From: Eriocheir sinensis
Taxonomy: Eukaryota > Arthropoda > Malacostraca > Decapoda > Varunidae
DNA: 64,000 bases
Assembly (NCBI RefSeq): GCF_024679095.1
Contig: NW_026111770.1
Span: 294,328 to 358,327, forward strand
Direction: 5' to 3'
Shown here: in pieces, positions 29,736 through 40,000 of the stretch
Layout of the letters: each line of letters begins with the position of its first letter
Position numbering within the stretch: position 1 is the stretch's first letter
Program-made: the position numbers and the translations under genes
Notes under the pieces: generated by a model
Databases searched by the model: none
Told to the model about the DNA's origin: nothing
The model's input: the letters and a program-made list of their open reading frames with translations, nothing else

Positions 29736-32642
29736 TCATAGCGTCTCGTCATGGAGCATGGGGCTTAGTTTGCGGGTCGCGCTACTCTTCTTAACGTTCT
29801 CCCTCTTGCTCAGTGATAAGACTTCTTCGGGGAAGACACTCCTCTGTACTACCTGAATAATGGCCCCTTCTGCCTTGTCTAGCTCCTCTACAGTGATAGT
29901 TCTTGGAAGGATCAGGTTCCCCCTTTTCTTTGTTCTGCTCAACAAGTTAGCCTTGACTCGCAATATCCATGCAACTGCCTTTCTGAGTTTATGCCAACTC
30001 GAGTAACACTGCAGCAGCTTTTGGAGGGGATCGTCCACTTGACTACAGTTACTCGCTCCCACAAAACCCTTGATTTCCAACCCTTCTTCTCTCATGACCG
30101 GCGGCTCCTCAGGCCATCCGCTTTCATCAGTACATAGGAATGCCGGTCCCTTTATCCAGCGTTCACTCTGAATTCCCCTAGAAGCATCGTCCGCAGGATT
30201 GATCTCCGAGTTGACATACCTCCATTGATCCTGTTGCGAGCCGTCGCGTATCATTGACAAGCGGTTGGCTACGAACGTATGGAAGCGTGCGTTGTCGTTT
30301 CTTATATATCTGAGCACGGTCGTGCTGTCGGTCCAAAAAACTGTGCTCTCTATAGGGATCTCTATCGCACTACTGATCATGTGGTTAACCCTCACGGCCG
30401 CTACGGCTGCTATTAATTCTAGTCGAGGTATGGTGACGGCCTTTAGCGGAGCGACGTGAGCCTTGCCGAACAAGAATGAGCAGTGAACCTTGTCCTCGTT
30501 GTTACGAAGTCTCAGGTAAGTACAAGTCCCGTACCCTCTTTCACTGGCATCTGAGAAGTGATGTACTTGACAGCCGACTACCTCCCCAAACCCACTTGGT
30601 TTTATGCATCTATCTAGTTGTACTCTGTCTAGGCCTGTCATGGATTGTTTCCAATTATTCCAAGCGAGTTGATAGGCTGCAGGGATCGTTTCGTCCCAAC
30701 CTAGGTTCAACCTGCACAAATCCTGCATGATTAATCTCCCTTGCAGGGTGAAAGGTGATACTATGCCTAGGGGGTCGTACATAGCTCCAATGGTTGACAG
30801 AATCCCTCTTCTGGTCAACGGCTTGTCTTTGTCGTGAACGGACACTGTGAGACTATCTAATTCGATATTCCAGCATGTCCCCAAAGCTCTTTCCGAGGGC
30901 AGGGAGTCACGGTGGAGGTCTAGTTCCTTAACCTTCTTTCCGCGATCCTCTACGGGCAGGGATGCCAACAGGTCTCTGCTATTGCTGACAAACTTTGCAA
31001 GTTCAAAGCCGCCCTTTGAGCACACTCCTTGGACTTCGTGTGCTAATTTGACTAGTTCCTCCTCTGTGTCGGCAGACTTCAAACAGTCGTCCACGTAGAA
31101 GTTATGTAGGATAGTCCCTTGTGCTTCTAAGGAATGCTGACCATCGTGATCTGTTACCGTCCTGCGGAGGGCGTAATTCGCACAACTAGGGGATGACTTG
31201 GCTCCGAATGGGTGGACTGTCATGCGGTACTCTCGCAGCTCCCCGTGAACGTTTCCGTCCTTCCACCATAGGAACCTCAGGTAGTCTCGGTCCTTCTCGG
31301 GCACTAAGACCTGGTAGAACATGGATTTTATATCGGCCATGTAGGCGAAGGGGTACTGACGAAACTTGATCAGTACCTCTACCAGCGGGTTAGTCAGGTC
31401 GGGGCCCTGTAAGAGCACGTCATTGAGTGAAGTGCCCTGATACTTTGCCGCACAGTCAAACACTACCCGCAGTTGGTCTGTTTTCTGGTGATGGTACACT
31501 CCGTGGTGAGGGATATACCACGCTTTCGGTTCACCCAGTTGCATCGCTGGTACTTCTTCAGCGTATTCCATTTGAATTATGTTTGACATGAACTCACAGT
31601 AATCTTTATGAAATCTTTCATCTCTCTCTAGTCTTTTCCTTAAGCCCTCGAGTCTCTTCACTACAGATTTCCTGTTATGGGGCAGCATGGGGCTCTGGTC
31701 CTTGAAAGGCATACCTATCTCGTAGTGCCCAACGTCCGTCAGTCGGCAACTCTCCTCGACCTTCGCCATCCAGCATCTGTCTTCCTCGGACGGGCCCTTC
31801 TTAGTGGAATTCACGTCTATGAACTCCTGGTTGTAAATGTTTATCAGAAGATGGTCCAAAGTGACGTCTTCGATATTCACGCGGTTAACTCTCACGTACT
31901 TAACCGCGTTACCCATTGAGGGTCCGAAGACTACCCATCCCAGCCTAGTTCTGGTAGCAAAGGGTCCCCCTTCCGTGGTGCTAGGTATTACTTCCATGGG
32001 CTCTAGGGCTTGTGGCACGTTTATACCAAGCAATAGACCGATGTCGACTTCTAGTTCCGGGAGGTTAATTGACCGCAGATGAGCCCAGTCTTCCAGGTCC
32101 TCGTGTCTGATAATGTTTTCCCTGGAGACCGGAATTTTGTCCACGGTGTACATGGGTGGGAGCGACACGAAGTTGTTCTCGTTTAGGTCACAGATCTCTA
32201 TCCCCGATACTATTTCACTGTCCAGCATTATATCGTCAGCTTGCATAGTGGACAGGCGTATTTGCGTTGGCCTCACGTCCCTATGGGTTAGCTTTCCTAG
32301 TAAGTCCCTAGTGCAGAACGTGGCTGTGCTACCGTTGTCAATAAAAGCGTGAGTGGGTATCAAGTCGCCGTTGGCGCACCGTACCTTTACGGGGATAATT
32401 GACAACTTGTCAGGCCAGTCGCTTCGGTTCGCTCTCCCCGTGTTCACCCGCACCTGTTTAGCCTGATCGTTATGTTCGGTCTGTTTGTTGCTCTCACTCG
32501 GGGTTGAGACGTCGTTCTCGTTGGTTTGTGTCACCTTCCCTTCATCCGAGGTTTCCCTGTGCAAGACGGTGGGGTGTCTACCCTTACATATCCTACAGAA
32601 CCTTCTTCCTCTGCAGTCTCTGGCTGAGTGCCCCCCACGCAT
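29736..32642 (-). CDS. pol: BEL/Pao Pol: zinc knuckle, protease, reverse transcriptase, RNase H
   Basis: An open frame of 968 codons. Residues 1-28 carry the end of one zinc knuckle and a complete second one (CRICKGRHPTVLH). An aspartic protease motif IDNGSTATFC lies at residues 101-110. The RT region has RVVFDC, the LLQGPDL box, ADIKSMFYQV and the catalytic YVDD at 31,086-31,097. RNase H-like motifs follow (FSDASERGYG, then LELIAAV, then FWTDSTTVLRYI, then NPADDASRG). The frame ends at a TGA directly before the conserved VGGRL linker to integrase, so the stop interrupts a polyprotein. The first codon is not a natural start: a stop lies just upstream in this frame and the preceding knuckle half is in another frame across a six-G run at 32,630-32,640. 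In BEL/Pao elements Pol is usually fused to Gag in one ORF. Confidence 0.92.
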   Translation of the reverse strand: MRGGHSARDCRGRRFCRICKGRHPTVLHRETSDEGKVTQTNENDVSTPSESNKQTEHNDQAKQVRVNTGRANRSDWPDKLSIIPVKVRCANGDLIPTHAFIDNGSTATFCTRDLLGKLTHRDVRPTQIRLSTMQADDIMLDSEIVSGIEICDLNENNFVSLPPMYTVDKIPVSRENIIRHEDLEDWAHLRSINLPELEVDIGLLLGINVPQALEPMEVIPSTTEGGPFATRTRLGWVVFGPSMGNAVKYVRVNRVNIEDVTLDHLLINIYNQEFIDVNSTKKGPSEEDRCWMAKVEESCRLTDVGHYEIGMPFKDQSPMLPHNRKSVVKRLEGLRKRLERDERFHKDYCEFMSNIIQMEYAEEVPAMQLGEPKAWYIPHHGVYHHQKTDQLRVVFDCAAKYQGTSLNDVLLQGPDLTNPLVEVLIKFRQYPFAYMADIKSMFYQVLVPEKDRDYLRFLWWKDGNVHGELREYRMTVHPFGAKSSPSCANYALRRTVTDHDGQHSLEAQGTILHNFYVDDCLKSADTEEELVKLAHEVQGVCSKGGFELAKFVSNSRDLLASLPVEDRGKKVKELDLHRDSLPSERALGTCWNIELDSLTVSVHDKDKPLTRRGILSTIGAMYDPLGIVSPFTLQGRLIMQDLCRLNLGWDETIPAAYQLAWNNWKQSMTGLDRVQLDRCIKPSGFGEVVGCQVHHFSDASERGYGTCTYLRLRNNEDKVHCSFLFGKAHVAPLKAVTIPRLELIAAVAAVRVNHMISSAIEIPIESTVFWTDSTTVLRYIRNDNARFHTFVANRLSMIRDGSQQDQWRYVNSEINPADDASRGIQSERWIKGPAFLCTDESGWPEEPPVMREEGLEIKGFVGASNCSQVDDPLQKLLQCYSSWHKLRKAVAWILRVKANLLSRTKKRGNLILPRTITVEELDKAEGAIIQVVQRSVFPEEVLSLSKRENVKKSSATRKLSPMLHDETL

Positions 32643-32667
32643 TCATCCGAAGCATAAGGACCTTTGC

Positions 32668-34440
32668 CTAACGTAATCCATGCGTTCCCTTTCGGGTTTT
32701 GCTCAAATTCTCGCACTCACTTACGTAGTGACCCTTCTCGCAGAAGATGCAATTTGGCGTGGCACTTGCCGGCTGTCGCTGCTCTTCTTGTCCGATGACA
32801 GAGTTGATCTTGACCTTCGCCCTGGTCTCGTCATATCTTTGGGGTTTACCTTCCCATGCTCTCTTGGTTCGTTCCATAATTTCTCTGCCGAAGACGGGGT
32901 CACTTATCTTTTGTGCTTCATCTCTAACAAAGTCCACTACGTCCCCAAAGGCAGCCTGTTTTGATTCCTTCCGTCTGATTTGGGCGGCTCTGTTCCGCCA
33001 TCTTTCTTGTAAGGGAAAGGGCAACCTAGTCAGAACCCTCCTCAAGGTCTCCTCCCGTTCAATCTCTAGGGACCCTCGCATTCCACTCAGAAGTATATTA
33101 CGACATGCATCCAGCTCGATGGAGAACAACTCCAGGTCTTCAGCGTCGCCGTCCTTTATCTCAGGCCGGTTAGTTACTTTCTTTATGCTCTCTCTCACTA
33201 TCGTCTCTTCCCTGCCGAATCTTTCTTCCAGTCTACTTAGTGCCGTCTTGTACCCTGTTTCTTCTGGCAAGTGTTTACAGTTCCTCACTATCTTTTTGGC
33301 GAGCCCTGACGTGTACTTATCCAGATACCTGAGCTTCTCTTTGTTACTCGTGATCTTGTCATTGATCACTCCATGAAAGGCTTCGATGAAACCTGGGTAC
33401 TCATAGGAGTCCCCATCGAATACGGGTATCTCCTCTCTAGGCATTAATCCCTTTAAGTTACTAATTATCAAGTTGTGCGTCAGTTGTTCGTCTCTCACTC
33501 TAGTGGACGCCAGGGAGGTGCGATCTTCCTGCGTAGCTAACACGGCCTGACGACGGTCCGCACCTTGTGAGTCGATGTCCGCGCGACTAGATGGGCCTGT
33601 CGGGGGAGCGGTTCCCGTATCTTCTTCAGACGCTTTTGGCGAAACTACTTCGCTATTTTCCTGAACAACTAACTTGGCTTGACGACGGTCGGTGCCTGAA
33701 GGGTTCGTGGTCTGGCTACTAGGGGTTCCTGTATGGGATGCAGTTACCGTATATTCTATCGGTATTCTTGGCTGGAAAACCTCGGCGCCGGCGTTAAGTT
33801 CTCGCAACTCAACAGCTGGTCGTGACGCTCTGCTCACCACGCTCGGCGTTCCTTCACCCCTACACGACACTCCTCTTGTGCTCATGACTTCAGCACGGAA
33901 TCGTAGTTTCTCTTCCTCTAGCTTCAATCTCTCTCCTCTCGTTTCTAACTTTAATGCCTCTTCTCTCATTTCTAACTTTAATGCCTCTTCTTTCAACTTT
34001 AGTCTCTCTTCTCTCATCTCTAACTGATAGTCCCGATAGTCAGCTCGGGACACTACGCTGTCTCTCTCTTCCTTATTATGGCCTGAACGTCCACTCAGGT
34101 TACTCATTCTCGAATTGCGGGAGACGATTGATCTCCGCGACACCTGCGACACACTGTCTTCTGGATTCACGGTATCGTCTACATCCCCGCTCTCTTGCTT
34201 ATCAGGGACAGGACGTCCACTCATCTTACTCATTCTCGATTTGCGAGAGACGATCGATCTCTGCGACACCTGCGAAACACTGTCTTCTGGATTCGCTGTA
34301 TCGTCTACATCCTTGTTCGTTCTCGTCGCGGCTTCCTTGAGTCTCTGGCGCAAGACACTCTTATTCCCTCTACTGCTAAGGCCCCTCTTACTCAGTTCCT
34401 CCCTCAACCCTTCTACTGACAAATCCTCCATGGCGGCCAA
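32668..34440 (-). CDS. gag: BEL/Pao Gag with SAP motif, coiled coil, DUF1759-like region and zinc knuckle
   Basis: An ORF of 590 codons starting at the first ATG after the leader. Residues 5-40 form a SAP-like helix-turn-helix (LSVEGLREELSKRGLSSRG). Residues 45-128 are two copies of a roughly 42-residue Ser/Arg-rich unit (DVDDTANPEDSVSQVS and DVDDTVNPEDSVSQVS). Residues 140-185 are a charged coiled coil of short LKLE-type repeats. A TDRRQA/ADRRQA segment is duplicated near 250-310. From about residue 345 (FDGDSYEYPGFIEAF) the sequence matches the DUF1759 region typical of BEL/Pao Gag. A knuckle CIFCEKGHYVSEC lies near the end. The frame stops with TAG at 32,668, and homologous coding then continues in another frame (WITLGKGPYASDEC). 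That is either damage or a frameshift to Pol. The protein should form the particle that packages element RNA. Confidence 0.92.
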   Translation of the reverse strand: MAAMEDLSVEGLREELSKRGLSSRGNKSVLRQRLKEAATRTNKDVDDTANPEDSVSQVSQRSIVSRKSRMSKMSGRPVPDKQESGDVDDTVNPEDSVSQVSRRSIVSRNSRMSNLSGRSGHNKEERDSVVSRADYRDYQLEMREERLKLKEEALKLEMREEALKLETRGERLKLEEEKLRFRAEVMSTRGVSCRGEGTPSVVSRASRPAVELRELNAGAEVFQPRIPIEYTVTASHTGTPSSQTTNPSGTDRRQAKLVVQENSEVVSPKASEEDTGTAPPTGPSSRADIDSQGADRRQAVLATQEDRTSLASTRVRDEQLTHNLIISNLKGLMPREEIPVFDGDSYEYPGFIEAFHGVINDKITSNKEKLRYLDKYTSGLAKKIVRNCKHLPEETGYKTALSRLEERFGREETIVRESIKKVTNRPEIKDGDAEDLELFSIELDACRNILLSGMRGSLEIEREETLRRVLTRLPFPLQERWRNRAAQIRRKESKQAAFGDVVDFVRDEAQKISDPVFGREIMERTKRAWEGKPQRYDETRAKVKINSVIGQEEQRQPASATPNCIFCEKGHYVSECENLSKTRKGTHGLR

Positions 34441-34650
34441 AGCAGCTAAATAATTGGAATACTCTTACTTGAGAAACAAGACCTTGGTTGTGCTGGGGCG
34501 TCTGAGCTGTTCTGTGACCTTGACGGGTGGCTGGTTGGCGTGGTGGCACCAGCCAAGGTAGGCGAGCGGGGCTGTGAGTGTCCGCTCTCTGGGAATCCTG
34601 GGACGGGCGGGTCTTGCTCTCGCCTCCGTTCCTTAGAAGTGTTTTGAAAC
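34441..34650 (-). other. 5' leader of the BEL/Pao element
   Basis: About 210 bp between the 5' LTR and the gag ATG. I could not find a TGG-starting primer-binding site immediately next to the LTR. The first TGG-type candidate (TGGCTGGTGCC) lies about 100 bp inside, so the tRNA primer is left open. Confidence 0.6.
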
Positions 34651-35526
34651 TGTAGGCGCCGTACTGCTTTCCCGGGTATTAAGGTGGTTGAAACTCCCAG
34701 ACTGACTGAATTTGATTTTAATCAGTATGTCTTCACATCAGTCTTGGTGTAATCGTTTCTGCAAATTAACAATAAGTCTTAGACGTACGAAACTCAAATA
34801 AATTAGACCATGAATTCCTGCGTAATTCTCTTCAATACAAACAACTCTACCATGTCTTGGTCAGTGTTACGAAAAATAACGTATAACAGTTAACTCCGTT
34901 AGCCTTAACGATATATACATAGCGTTCCTGAGTAATCACTCTTCCTTACAAAGCACACATATGACATAAATTATCTCGTCAGCATACATAAAGCAACTAA
35001 ACAGTACAACTATTAACATACCAAAACGTGTCCTTCTCCGAACTCAACAACAGTAGGCTCCTTCCACAGTTGGCTCGTCGCTGTCCAGCACACGGGTTCG
35101 ATCCCCTTGGCTCTCGTGGCTCGTCTCCTTGCTTCTTGTGTCTCTAGGGGACGAGCACACTTCTCGTCTCTGTCGGGGCTGGGTCTGTTCTGCCCTTCCA
35201 GTGCCTTTCCCGCTCATTCCCGGCCTAGGGGCGGCGTGGGTATTGTAACGAATCCCACATGTTTGTTTGTGCTCTGAGGGTGAGGTCACAGTGCCACCTG
35301 ACATGCGGTCAAGATACCTCACTTATGGTAAACATTATCACAAACTTATGCTATTGCTACACCTCACGGACGAAGCCAACATACAACCCATACCTACCGT
35401 GATACATACTAAAGTTTGACGGCGATCGAGGTACAGAAGATACGGAAAAACGGGCGATCGTCTCTCTATCGAGGTTGGGGTGGCACTTGCTGGCTCAGGC
35501 CTATGGTCATAGGGAGGGTCGGCTTT

Positions 35527-36873
35527 TAGTATATACTGTTATGTAATTTCGTGAAATTTTTTTGTAGATTTTTCGGAATCGGTTTCATTTCCTTAAGTAT
35601 GTGTTACTAGTTGTAAAAAATGATGTTGGCATTTTTTTGAAGGCCATCTTGGATATTTGGCGGTCATGTTTAATTTTGAAGGAAAAATGGCTGCAAACTA
35701 TAAACGGTCGATAGGAAGAAGTACTGCGAAATTAAGATAAATGTTATTATATGAACTAATCTTACTGTTATAAACTTTCAGTATGAATAAAACCCATATT
35801 TACACCTTTATCTGCTTTATAGTGGTCAAATGGATGTTTTTTCGTGCTATTTCCTTTTCTGTATCTTCAACATCATCCTCATACATCGCCAACGCCTTTC
35901 CCAACGTCCTCCAGCTTCCGTTTGATGTTTGATGTCTGATGTTTTCTCTTGCTGTTTCCTTTTCTGCATCTTCAACATCATCTTCATGCATCGCCAACGC
36001 CTCTCCGAACACCCTTCATCCCTCTGTCTGGTGTTAGTGTACCCCAGCCTGCCCCGGTAAATGCTCTAATATCACCTCTCCACTGGGTTCTCTGTCTGAC
36101 CTAACTTATATGTATACTGGGTTGTCACTCTGTTACTTTGGTTGTCATCTAAATATTCCTGTATCCTGTTTGAGTCACAGCAGGAAGGTTAGAGTCATAT
36201 AGGAAGAAGTTTGAGTGATGTCTATGAAGCTTTGAGTCGTGGCAAAGAAGTATGGAGTCGTGTATTCCAAGTTTCCGTGTCATTTTTTTTTTTTTCCGTG
36301 TTATTTTGGTTGTCATCTAAGTATTCATGTTTTCTGTTTGAGTCAGGAAAGCTACTGGAAATCTTACTTTTTGCTAACGTGCTTCCACATACATGTATCA
36401 AATGTGCCTTCTATGCTTAATATATACTTGACCTAGGTTAAATGATTAGCATTTATGTGAATTATCCCATGATATGTACATATATATATGGAAATAGTAT
36501 ATATTTATATATAATACTGGGCATCATATACATTATATTATTTTGGAAATATGACACATATTATTTTGGAAATATGACACTTTGCAATTTAACTTTTTCC
36601 GATGAATCAAAATTAATCTATGCATGAATACAAAAGCCCCTTGGTGGATATTTTGCATCATAAAAATAATTGATTACATGCAAACTGATAGGTGATGAGT
36701 TTTTTTACCCTTTTCACTTTAGTTGACTTGCAAAGTATGAAGATGGCATCAGAAAAAATGCCAACATTGGTTTTTATGTTTGAGAGAGACTAATATCTTA
36801 AAAAAATCATGTTGGCAAAAATCTACAAAAAATTTTCACGAGATCACAAAATATGACATAACCGCATATACTA
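35527..36873. mobile_element. non-autonomous DNA transposon with long terminal inverted repeats
   Basis: A 1,347-bp insertion in the LTR. The ends are inverted: the left end reads TAGTATATACTGTTATGT and the reverse complement of the right end reads TAGTATATGCGGTTATGT. Similarity continues inward discontinuously for about 120 bp (GTAGATTTTT, and TGTTGGCATTTTTT at 35,625-35,638 versus 36,751-36,763). The flanking direct repeat is TTT, as expected for a 3-bp target duplication, though TT cannot be excluded. No transposase is encoded. The interior has two local duplications, of about 75 bp (35,833 and 35,938) and about 45 bp (36,138 and 36,301). The superfamily is not recognised. Confidence 0.8.
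35800..36012 (-). other. small duplicated ORF-like segment in the DNA transposon
   Basis: A 70-codon minus frame contains two copies of a roughly 35-residue acidic unit (EALAMHEDDVEDAEKETARE and KALAMYEDDVEDTEKEIARK) spaced about 105 bp apart. The differences between copies are largely conservative or silent, which hints at past coding constraint, perhaps a captured fragment. No family is recognised and it may be chance. It should not be treated as a functional gene. Confidence 0.3.
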
Positions 36874-36953
36874 TTTGTGCTTTCTACTACCATCATCAGT
36901 GTTCTCTCTATTCCTCTCTTCGCCGTTATACAGTCAAACTGACTGCACTTACA

Positions 36954-37058
36954 TGCACATAAAATAAACTAAATTTGCATAAAAATATATATACAAAACA
37001 CACATTAGATAATGTAAATGAGTATAAAAATATGTACACAAAATACCTAAGAAAATAT
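36954..37058 (-). repeat. 45-bp AT satellite, short minus remnant after the BEL/Pao insertion
   Basis: The continuation of the minus block cut by the retrotransposon. It begins with the right TGCAC target duplication. After about 100 bp the polarity flips near 37,058. Confidence 0.85.
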
Positions 37059-40000
37059 CTAATTGTTTTATATGTATTTTGCATATCTTTTTCAATATAA
37101 ATTTACCTTATTGTATGTGCATTTTGTATATTTATTTTAATACAAATTTAAATTTTTTATGTGTATTTTGGTATATATATTTAAAAAAAAAAAGCGTTAT
37201 CTTATGGGTATTTTGCTTCTTTATTTTCATACAAATTTACATTATTTTATTAATATTCTGTGTATTTATTTTGATACGATTTTACATTATTCTATTTTGG
37301 TTTTGTATATATTTTTTTATACATATTTACATTATTTAATGTGTATTTTGTATATATATTTTATACAAATTTACGTTATTTTAAGTGTATTTGTTTATGT
37401 ATTTTCATTCAAATTTACATTATTTTATGTGTATTTTGTATATGTATTTCAAAACAAATTTACCTAATTTTATGTGTATTTTGTATATTTATTTTCAAAC
37501 AAATTTAAATTATTTTTGTGTATTTTTGTATATAGTTTTATACAAATTTACGTTATTTTTTTGTGTATTTTGTATATCTATTTTCATACAAATACACATT
37601 CTTTTACTGATATTTTGTTTATTTATTTTGACACGAATTTACATTATTTAATGTCTATTTTGTATATATATTTTTATACGTATTTACAGCATCTCAAGTG
37701 TATTTTATATATATATTTCTATAGAAATCTACGTTATTTTATGTGTATTCGTATATATATTTTGAAACAAATTTACATTGTTTTATGTGTATTTTGCATA
37801 TTTTTTTATAAAAATTTACCTTATTGTATGTGCATTTTGTATATTAATTTTAATACAAATTTAGTTATTGAATGTGTATTTTTGTATAAGAATAAAAAAA
37901 ATGCTTTATTATATGGAAATTTATATTATTTTATGTGTATTTTTACATAGTTTTTATTACAAATTTACCTTCATTCAATCTTGAATTATTTGATGTGTAT
38001 ATCTGTATTTGTATTTAGGTAATTTTATGTGTATTTTCTATATATATTTTCATCCAAAATTACATTATTTTATAGGTATTTTCTTAATTTAATTCGAATT
38101 TAGATTTTTTCATAGGTATTTTGTATACATATTATTATACTCATTTACATTATCTAATGTGTGTTTTGTGTATATATTTTTTATGCAAATTTACTTTATT
38201 TTCTGTGCATTTTTGTACATATATTTTTTATTAAAATTTGCGTTATTTTATGAGTATTTTGTATATGTTTTCTCATAAAAATTTACCTTATTTTATTGGT
38301 ATTTTATTCATTTATTTTCATACGAATTACATGATTATATGTGTATTTTGTACATATTTTTTTATACGTATTTACATTATTTAATGTGTATTTTGTTTAT
38401 ATATTTTTATACAAATTTAGGTTATTATATGTGTATTTGTATAAATATTCTGATACAAATTTACATTCTTTTATGTATTTTGTATATATATTTTAATTCA
38501 AATTTAGCTTATTTTATGTGTATTTTGTATATCTATTTTCACACAAATTTGATTACTTTTATGTATTTTGCAAATAGTTTTATATAAATTTACGTTATTT
38601 TATTTGTATTTTGTATATTTATATTTATACAATACACATTCTTTTATTAGTATTTTGTTTATTTATTTTGATACGAGTTTACATTATTTTATGTGTATTT
38701 TGTATACCTTTTTTTATACGTATTTACTTCATTTTATGTGTATTCGTATACGTTATTTTATGTGTATTCGTATATATATTTTGAAAAAAATTTACATTGT
38801 TTTATATGTATTTTGCATATCTATTTCCATACAAATTTACCTTATTGTATGTGCATTTTGTATATTTATTTTAATAAAAATTCAAATATTTTATGTGTGT
38901 CCTGGTATATATATTTTATTTATTTTATGGGTATTTTGCATCTTAATTTTCATACAAATTTACATTATTTTATTAATATTCTGTGTATTTATTTTTATAC
39001 GATTTTATATTATTCTCTTTGTGTTTTGTATATATTTTTTAATACATATTTACATTATTTAATGTGTATTTTGTATATATATTTTATACAAATTTACGTT
39101 ATTTTAATTGTATTTGTTTGTATATTTTCATTCAAATTTACATTATTTTATGTGTATTTTGTAAATGTATTTCAAAACAAATTTACCTAATTTTATGTGT
39201 ATTTTGTATATTTATTTTCATACAAATTAAAATAATTTTTGTGTATTTTTGTATATAGTTTTATACAAATTTAGGTGATTTTATGTGTATATTGTATATC
39301 TATTTTCATACAAATACACATTCTTTTATTAATATTTTGTTTATTTATTTTGACGCGAATTTACATTATTTAATGTGTATTTTATATATATGTTTTTATA
39401 CGTGTTTACATCATTTGATGTGTATTTTGTATATATATTTCTATAGAAATCTACGTTGATTTATGAGTATTCGTATATAGATTTTGAAAGAAATTTACAC
39501 TGTTTTATGTTATTTTCCATATTTTTTCAATACAAATTTATCTTATTGTATATGCATTTTGTATACTAATTTTAATACAAATTTAATTATGCTATGTGTA
39601 TTTAATATGTATTTTTATAAAAAAAATATGTTTTATTTTAAGGGTATTTTGCATCTTTATTTTCATACAAATTTACATTATTTTATTTATATTCAGTTTA
39701 TTTTTTTTTAAACAATTTTACATTATTCTATGTGTATTTTGTATATATATTTAATGCAATCGTACGTTATTTTATATGTATTTGTTTATATATTTTATAT
39801 ATTTTATATATTTTATATTACATTATTTAATGTGCATTTTGAATATGTATTTGAATTAAATTTTGCCTAATTTTATGAGTAGTTTGCATATCTACTTTCA
39901 AACAAATTTATATTATTTTTGTGTATTTTTGTATATATTTTTATACAAATTTAAGCTATTTTATTTGTATTTTGTATATATATTTTCCTACAAATATACA

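Larger units (their letters stand above)
27443..36953 (-). mobile_element. BEL/Pao LTR retrotransposon, nearly complete
   Basis: The element has two terminal repeats beginning TGTAGGC and ending TTACA as read on the plus strand, and it is flanked by the 5-bp direct repeat TGCAC (27,438-27,442 and 36,954-36,958), a usual length for this superfamily. The internal region reads on the minus strand: 5' leader, gag, pol (protease, RT, RNase H, integrase), polypurine tract, 3' LTR. This domain order, the SAP and DUF1759-like Gag, the YVDD RT and the DUF5641-like integrase end identify BEL/Pao. No envelope-like ORF is present. Without the nested DNA transposon the element is about 8.16 kb. The LTRs differ at only 4 positions, so insertion was recent, yet Pol carries an in-frame stop. 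Confidence 0.93.
34651..36953 (-). repeat. 5' LTR of the BEL/Pao element, interrupted by a DNA transposon
   Basis: LTR sequence occupies 34,651-35,526 and 36,877-36,953 (953 bp together). Between them lie a 1,347-bp insertion and a duplicated TTT (36,874-36,876). Joining the two pieces reproduces the other LTR base for base around the insertion point, which proves that the insertion came after the retrotransposon. The right end abuts the TGCAC target duplication. Confidence 0.95.

Noticed and set aside
29653..34453. Many plus frames of 60-210 codons across the BEL/Pao coding region
   Set aside because: They lie antisense to gag and pol, which have complete domain series on the minus strand.
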